DNA of 64,000 nt from JBBQUN01 sp963698395 (GTDB lineage Bacteria > Actinomycetota > Acidimicrobiia > Acidimicrobiales > SZUA-35). Shown one piece after another: positions 59,601 through 64,000 of this stretch (position 1 is its first letter; each line of letters starts with the position of its first letter). The notes under the pieces were generated by a model. The model was not told the origin of the DNA and did no database searches. It saw only the letters and a program-made list of their open reading frames with translations. Both the position numbers and the translations under genes were made by a program. Where the stretch lies: contig CAVOQQ010000006.1 in the NCBI GenBank assembly GCA_963698395.1, forward strand, positions 372,001-436,000, given 5' to 3'.

Positions 59601-59614
59601 TAGGTTGAGCGACG

Positions 59615-60337
59615 ATGAACGATGGGCTGGTGGTCAGTGGACGAGAGCGCATCCTCGATGCCTCGTCGCGGCTGTTCGCCGAGCGAGGCTATGCCGAGAC
59701 GTCGCTCCGCTTGATCGCCGCCGACATCGACATGAAAGCCGGCTCGCTCTACTACCACTTCGCGTCGAAGGACGAGTTGTTCGTGAGCGTGCTCGAGCGG
59801 GGGATCGAACTCATGATGGATCGATTCGATCTGGTCGAACTCGAGGTCGCCGACGCGCTGACTGGGGCGCTGACTGACGCTCCGACTGACGCTCCGACTG
59901 ACGCTCCGACTGACGCTCCGACTGACGCGATGCCTGACGCGACAACCGACCGGGTCTGCGGTGCACGGGCCGTCGACGAACCGGCGCAGCGCACACGGTT
60001 GCTCGCCCACGTGCGCGGCCACCTCGAGGTGCTGCACGGGAACTATCCCTACACCGCCCTGCACATCACCACCTTTCGCACCGCTCCCGAGGCGGTACGG
60101 TCCGCGGTGGTGCCGCTGCGAGACGCCTACGAATCCAAGTGGACCGACCTCCTCGCCACGCTGCTACCCGATCGCTCGAAGGAGGAGATCGGGATTCTCC
60201 GCCTCGTGCTCTTCGGTGCCATGAACTCGTCGATCGAATGGTTCGACGCCGGTCGAGGCAATCTCGACCACTTCGCCAACGTCGTCGCCGAACAGTTCTT
60301 GTTCGGTGTCACTCGTCAGGAAAGGCAGGTGCTCTGA
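59615..60337 (+). CDS. TetR-family regulator of an acyl-CoA carboxylase operon
   Basis: A 240-residue TetR repressor. The N-terminal HTH is ILDASSRLFAERGYAETSLRLIAADIDMKAGSLYYHFASKDELF. The ligand-binding domain follows, interrupted by a low-complexity linker (about residues 87-112) with four tandem APTD repeats from a perfect 12-bp DNA repeat (59873-59920). It is the first gene of the carboxylase operon: its stop shares one base with the next ATG (TGATG). An acyl-CoA is the natural guess for the inducer. A likely operator lies just upstream. Confidence 0.9.
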   Translation: MNDGLVVSGRERILDASSRLFAERGYAETSLRLIAADIDMKAGSLYYHFASKDELFVSVLERGIELMMDRFDLVELEVADALTGALTDAPTDAPTDAPTDAPTDAMPDATTDRVCGARAVDEPAQRTRLLAHVRGHLEVLHGNYPYTALHITTFRTAPEAVRSAVVPLRDAYESKWTDLLATLLPDRSKEEIGILRLVLFGAMNSSIEWFDAGRGNLDHFANVVAEQFLFGVTRQERQVL

Positions 60338-61959
60338 TGCAGCCTGTTGTCACCCGAGTCGATCGAGACTCGGCCGAATTCCTCGGCAACGCCGAGGCCT
60401 ACCGGTCGCTCGCCGACACGCTCGCCGAACGCATGCAGTGGGCGATCGATGGTGGGGCCGGGCGCGAACGCAGCATCGAGCGCCACCTCGCCCGGGACAA
60501 GATCATGGTCCGCGACCGCATCGCCATGGTCACCGACCACGGCACGCCGTTCCTGGAGCTCTCCACCCTGAGCGGCTACGGCCAATACGATGACTCGGCT
60601 CCCGGCGCCGGCATCGTGACCGGCATCGGTCTGGTGCACGGGGTTCCCTACGTGTTCATCGCCAACGACGCGACGGTGAAGGGCGGGTCGTTGCTGCCGG
60701 TGTCGATCAAGAAGCACGTGCGGGCCCAGCAGATCGCCGAAGAGAACGAACTCGGCGTGATCTACCTCGTCGACTCCGGCGGCGCCTTCCTCCCCCTGCA
60801 GGACGAGATCTTCCCCGACAAGGACCATTTCGGCGGCTCGTTCTATCGACAGGCCCGACTGTCGGCCCAAGGTCTGCCCCAGCTGTCGGTCGTGCTCGGT
60901 GGGTGCACGGCGGGCGGCGCCTACGTTCCGGCCCTCTCCGACGAGGTCATCATGGTCGAGGGCATCGGCCGGATCTTCCTCGGAGGCCCCCCGATCGTGA
61001 AGGCGGCGCTGGGCGAGATCGTCGAACCCGACGACCTCGGCGGTGCCGAGCTCCACACGCTGGTGTCTGGCGTCAGTGACTACCGCACCGACAACGAGAC
61101 CGAGGCCTACGCCAAGTTGCGCGAGATCTGCGAGACCACCAACCAGCGCCGGATCGACGAGCGGCAGGGCTGGCTCGACTGGGTCGAACCGGAACCGCCG
61201 CTCCATCCCGCCGACGACCTGTATGGCATCGTGTCGGCCGACGATCGCATCCCCTTCGACGCCCGAGAGATCATCGCTCGCCTGGTCGACGGTTCGAAGT
61301 TCGCCGAGTTCAAGCCCGAATGGGGCGAGTCGATCGTCTGCGGGTTCTCGCGGATCTGGGGCCACCAGGTCGGGATCATCGCCAACAACGGGATCATCTT
61401 CTCCGAGTCGGCGCTGAAGGCCACGCACTTCATCGAGATGTGCGAGCAGCGACGGATCCCGCTGCTGTTCCTCCAGAACACCTCGGGTTACATGGTCGGC
61501 AAGGACTCCGAAGCGGGTGGCATCGCCAAGAACGGGGCGAAGATGGTGGCCGCGGTCGCCAACGCCACGGTGCCTCGCTACACGGTCTTGACCGGCGGTG
61601 CGTACGGCGCCGGCAACTACGGCATGTGCGGCCGCGGCTTCCAACCCCGCTTCCTCTTCGCCTGGCCCAACTCCCGCATCGCCACGATGGCGGCCGACAC
61701 CGCCGAGACGGTGCTCGTCGACATCCGCCTCGGCGGGCTCAAGGGCGCCGAGACGACCGAAGCAGAGATCGCCGAGATCCGGGCCGAGATCCGAGGCCAA
61801 TACGAGATGCAGTCCGATCCGTACTATGCCACCTCTCGGCTGTGGGACGACGGACTGATCGACCCGACCAACACCCGCGATGCGCTCGGTCTGTGCCTGG
61901 CGCTGGCGGCCCGACAAGACGAGCCGGCCCCGGGCCGCGGTCTCGTCTACAGGATGTGA
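60337..61959 (+). CDS. Acyl-CoA carboxylase carboxyltransferase subunit (MccB-like)
   Basis: A 540-residue carboxyltransferase beta-type subunit moving CO2 from carboxybiotin to an acyl-CoA. Typical motifs are the oxyanion GGCTAGGAYVPAL, LGGAELHTLVSGVSDYR, LLFLQNTSGYMVG, and TGGAYGAGNYGMCGRGFQPRF near the acyl pocket. The wording (SGGAFLPLQDEIFPD, GMCGRGFQPRF) is close to methylcrotonyl-CoA or geranyl-CoA carboxylase beta subunits. It is followed 4 nt later by the biotin-carrying subunit. Confidence 0.92.
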   Translation: MQPVVTRVDRDSAEFLGNAEAYRSLADTLAERMQWAIDGGAGRERSIERHLARDKIMVRDRIAMVTDHGTPFLELSTLSGYGQYDDSAPGAGIVTGIGLVHGVPYVFIANDATVKGGSLLPVSIKKHVRAQQIAEENELGVIYLVDSGGAFLPLQDEIFPDKDHFGGSFYRQARLSAQGLPQLSVVLGGCTAGGAYVPALSDEVIMVEGIGRIFLGGPPIVKAALGEIVEPDDLGGAELHTLVSGVSDYRTDNETEAYAKLREICETTNQRRIDERQGWLDWVEPEPPLHPADDLYGIVSADDRIPFDAREIIARLVDGSKFAEFKPEWGESIVCGFSRIWGHQVGIIANNGIIFSESALKATHFIEMCEQRRIPLLFLQNTSGYMVGKDSEAGGIAKNGAKMVAAVANATVPRYTVLTGGAYGAGNYGMCGRGFQPRFLFAWPNSRIATMAADTAETVLVDIRLGGLKGAETTEAEIAEIRAEIRGQYEMQSDPYYATSRLWDDGLIDPTNTRDALGLCLALAARQDEPAPGRGLVYRM

Positions 61960-61963
61960 CCGC

Positions 61964-63859
61964 GTGAGAATCCTCATTGCCAACCGTGGCGAGATCGCCC
62001 GCCGAGTCATCCGCACCGCCCACCGTCTCGGTCACGAGACCGTTGCCGTCTTCGCCGAGCCCGACGCGCTGGCGCCGTTCGTCGCCGAAGCAACGTTCTC
62101 GGTCGGCATCGGCCCGGCCGAGCTGGCATCGTCCTACCTGTCGATCGACCGCATCCTCGACGCCGCCGAGCGAACCGGCGCCACCGCCGTCCACCCCGGG
62201 TACGGGTTCCTGTCGGAGAACACCGCGTTCGCCAGCGCCGTTGCCGAAGCGGGCATGATCTGGATCGGGCCACACCCCGACGCCGTCGAGCGCATGGGTT
62301 CGAAGATCGAGGCCCGGCGCCTGGCGGCCGCAGCCGGTGTGCCGATCATCCCCGGCTTCGATGAGTCGCAAGACCCCGCCGATCTCGCCGCGGCCGCCGA
62401 GCGCATCGGCTTCCCGGTCTTGGTGAAGGCGGCGGCCGGCGGCGGCGGAAAGGGCATTCGTATCGTCAACGAGGCCGCCGGATTCACCGAAGCCCTGCGC
62501 GAAGCCATGTCGGAGGCCGAGCGTTCGTTCGGCGACTCGGCGATGATCGTCGAGCGCTACATCCAACGACCGCGCCATGTCGAGGTGCAGGTGGTCGGTG
62601 ACAAACATGGTCACCAGATCAACCTCGGTACCCGAGAGTGTTCGGTGCAGCGTCGCTATCAGAAGCTGCTCGAGGAAGCCCCGGCGCCGAACCTTCCCGA
62701 CGCCACTCGTGCCGGCCTGCGCGAGAGCGCCACCACCCTGGCGGCGTCGATCGGGTACGACTCGGCGGGCACCGTCGAGTTCATCGTCGACGACGAGACC
62801 GGCGACTACTTCTTCCTGGAGATGAACACCAGGCTCCAGGTCGAGCATCCGGTCACCGAGCTCGTCACCGGTCTCGATCTCGTCGAGCTGCAGATTCGTT
62901 CGGCTGCCGGCGAGGAGCTCTCGCTGGCGCAGGACGACGTCGTGCTCACCGGGCACGCCATCGAGGCTCGCATCAACGCCGAAGACCCTGCGGCCGGGTT
63001 CTTCCCGCAGACGGGCACCATCACGCACCTCACGGTGCCGACCGAAGCCCGTTGGGATTCGGGCGTGATCGAGGGATCGGTCGTCTCGCCCCACTACGAC
63101 GCCATGGTCGCCAAGCTCATCGTGAGCGGCGCCGACCGAGCAACGGCGCTCGGTCGTTTGCGACGCTGCCTCGATCAACTCATCGTCGGTGGACTCGTCA
63201 CCAACGCCGGCTTCCACCGATGGTTGATCGATCAGCCACCCGTAATCGACGGGCGCGTCACCACCCGGTTCCTCGACGACACCCAGATCCCGACCGACGC
63301 CGACGTGGCGGCGGCGGCTCGCCTCGGCGCCGTCCGCTGGCAGCAGAGCGAACAAGCAGCGGCAGGCCCCGGGCCATGGACGCAGCTCTCGGCGTTCTCG
63401 CTCACCCCGCATCGAGCGCAACGACCGATCCATCTCGAGCATCACGGCGGCGAGACGTTCAGCGTCGTGCCCGACCCCGGCAGCGCCGCCGATTCGATCA
63501 CCGGCACGACGCATCGCAACGACGCCAACGGCGACGCATCGGTTGCGGTGAACCTCAACGGCATGACCCACACGTTCAGGGTCGTGCCCCGAACCGATTT
63601 CTGGGCACCCGCCTCGGCGGTCGGCCATGGCCACGCCGGCGCGATCACCTCACCCTTCCCTGCCGTCGTCACCGAAACGCCGGTCTCACCCGGCGATCAC
63701 GTCAACGGTGGCGATGTCGTCGTGGTCGTCGAGGCCATGAAGATGCTGCACTCGCTGAAAGCCACCGGGCCCGGCGTCGTCGCCGAGGTCCGCGTTCGCC
63801 CCGGCGACCAAACCACGTCCAACCAAGTACTCGTCACCTTCGAGGAGATCGAATCATGA
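61964..63859 (+). CDS. Acyl-CoA carboxylase biotin carboxylase/BCCP subunit
   Basis: A 631-residue alpha subunit. The biotin carboxylase part (about 1-450) starts RILIANRGEIARRVIRTA and has the ATP loop KAAAGGGGKGIR and FLEMNTRLQVEHPVTE. A linker/BT domain comes next, and the C-terminal biotinyl domain has VEAMKMLHSL with the biotinylated Lys. It carboxylates biotin with bicarbonate and ATP for the preceding carboxyltransferase. The start is GTG 61964. Its stop overlaps the next ATG (ATGA). Confidence 0.93.
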   Translation: MRILIANRGEIARRVIRTAHRLGHETVAVFAEPDALAPFVAEATFSVGIGPAELASSYLSIDRILDAAERTGATAVHPGYGFLSENTAFASAVAEAGMIWIGPHPDAVERMGSKIEARRLAAAAGVPIIPGFDESQDPADLAAAAERIGFPVLVKAAAGGGGKGIRIVNEAAGFTEALREAMSEAERSFGDSAMIVERYIQRPRHVEVQVVGDKHGHQINLGTRECSVQRRYQKLLEEAPAPNLPDATRAGLRESATTLAASIGYDSAGTVEFIVDDETGDYFFLEMNTRLQVEHPVTELVTGLDLVELQIRSAAGEELSLAQDDVVLTGHAIEARINAEDPAAGFFPQTGTITHLTVPTEARWDSGVIEGSVVSPHYDAMVAKLIVSGADRATALGRLRRCLDQLIVGGLVTNAGFHRWLIDQPPVIDGRVTTRFLDDTQIPTDADVAAAARLGAVRWQQSEQAAAGPGPWTQLSAFSLTPHRAQRPIHLEHHGGETFSVVPDPGSAADSITGTTHRNDANGDASVAVNLNGMTHTFRVVPRTDFWAPASAVGHGHAGAITSPFPAVVTETPVSPGDHVNGGDVVVVVEAMKMLHSLKATGPGVVAEVRVRPGDQTTSNQVLVTFEEIES

Positions 63860-64000
63860 GCACCCACACCAAGCGCAACGTCTACATGACCGATGAGCTC
63901 GAGGCCATCTACGACCAGACCGTCGAGTTCGTCACCAAGGAGGTGACGCCCAACGGCGACGCCTGGGAGGAGGCGGGCAAGGTGCCGCGCGAGGTGCTCC
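63856..64000 (+). CDS. Acyl-CoA dehydrogenase, 5' end only
   Basis: The first 48 codons of a gene cut by the window edge. The N-terminus (RNVYMTDELEAIYDQTVEFV, then TKEVTPNGDAWEEAGKVPREV) matches acyl-CoA dehydrogenases. Coupled by ATGA to the carboxylase subunit. In known leucine, isovalerate or terpenoid degradation operons an acyl-CoA dehydrogenase accompanies MccB/MccA-like subunits. Confidence 0.82.
   Translation, partial: MSTHTKRNVYMTDELEAIYDQTVEFVTKEVTPNGDAWEEAGKVPREVL

Overview
The window is GC-rich, densely packed chromosomal DNA of an actinobacterium. The class Acidimicrobiia is my best guess, an inference from gene content and style rather than a database match. Supporting signs are a ClpP1-like ClpP, paired MaoC-type dehydratases, acyl-CoA carboxylase and thiolase gene sets, and many genes with an actinobacterial TANNNT -10 box only 6-8 nt before the start codon, which implies leaderless mRNAs. 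No phage, IS element, CRISPR array or rRNA was seen. There is one tRNA, tRNA-Leu(TAG).

Layout. 0-9.4 kb: tRNA-Leu, clpP, rpe, a TrmA/RlmD-type methyltransferase, a DedA protein, and a glycolate oxidase operon (glcD-glcE-glcF plus an NAD-binding dehydrogenase) divergent from a DsbA-like thioredoxin-fold protein. 9.4-14.2 kb: a frameshifted DUF2341-type surface protein, a selenocysteine peroxiredoxin, a fatty-acid desaturase and a thioredoxin. 14.3-26.5 kb: a GGDEF/EAL protein with a coupled lipoprotein, two MaoC-like dehydratases, a two-part flavin oxidoreductase, a nitroreductase, a DinB-like protein, a secreted nuclease, a thioesterase, a KAS III-type enzyme and a class V aminotransferase. 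26.5-28.1 kb: a two-gene operon whose first gene reads through an in-frame TGA in a UGSC (Sec-Gly-Ser-Cys) motif. 28.2-36 kb: an O-antigen-ligase-like/TPR protein, an ECF sigma factor with a membrane partner, an SDR, and a thiolase plus 3-hydroxyacyl-CoA dehydrogenase operon. 36.3-50.4 kb: a GGDEF-EAL protein carrying a C-terminal acetyltransferase-like domain, transporters, a diiron ferritin-like protein, a G3E GTPase, an esterase and GlnRS. 50.4-64 kb: a frameshifted DJ-1/PfpI gene, a three-gene MNIO (DUF692) RiPP-like operon, a saccharopine-dehydrogenase-like gene, a class III aminotransferase, a GDT1 transporter, an HNH/IlvD-Edd pair, a cNMP-binding protein, and a TetR-accD-accA-acyl-CoA dehydrogenase operon that runs off the end.

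Most unusual content. (1) Two independent genes have an in-frame TGA exactly at a redox-active residue: the peroxidatic position of a Bcp-type peroxiredoxin and the first position of a UGSC motif. Each is followed by a possible bacterial SECIS hairpin. The organism therefore probably makes selenoproteins. (2) A compact operon encodes a secreted peptide ending in CPACGMG, an MNIO enzyme and a small helical partner; it looks like an undescribed type of MNIO-modified peptide pathway. (3) A c-di-GMP cyclase/phosphodiesterase appears fused to a CelD/BcsL-like acetyltransferase domain.

How the genes work together. Several clusters serve acyl-CoA and C2 metabolism: the carboxylase/dehydrogenase operon under a TetR regulator, the thiolase/3-hydroxyacyl-CoA dehydrogenase pair, the MaoC pair, and glycolate oxidase with a possible glyoxylate aminotransferase elsewhere in the window. 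The selenoperoxiredoxin lies near a thioredoxin gene that could serve as its reductant.
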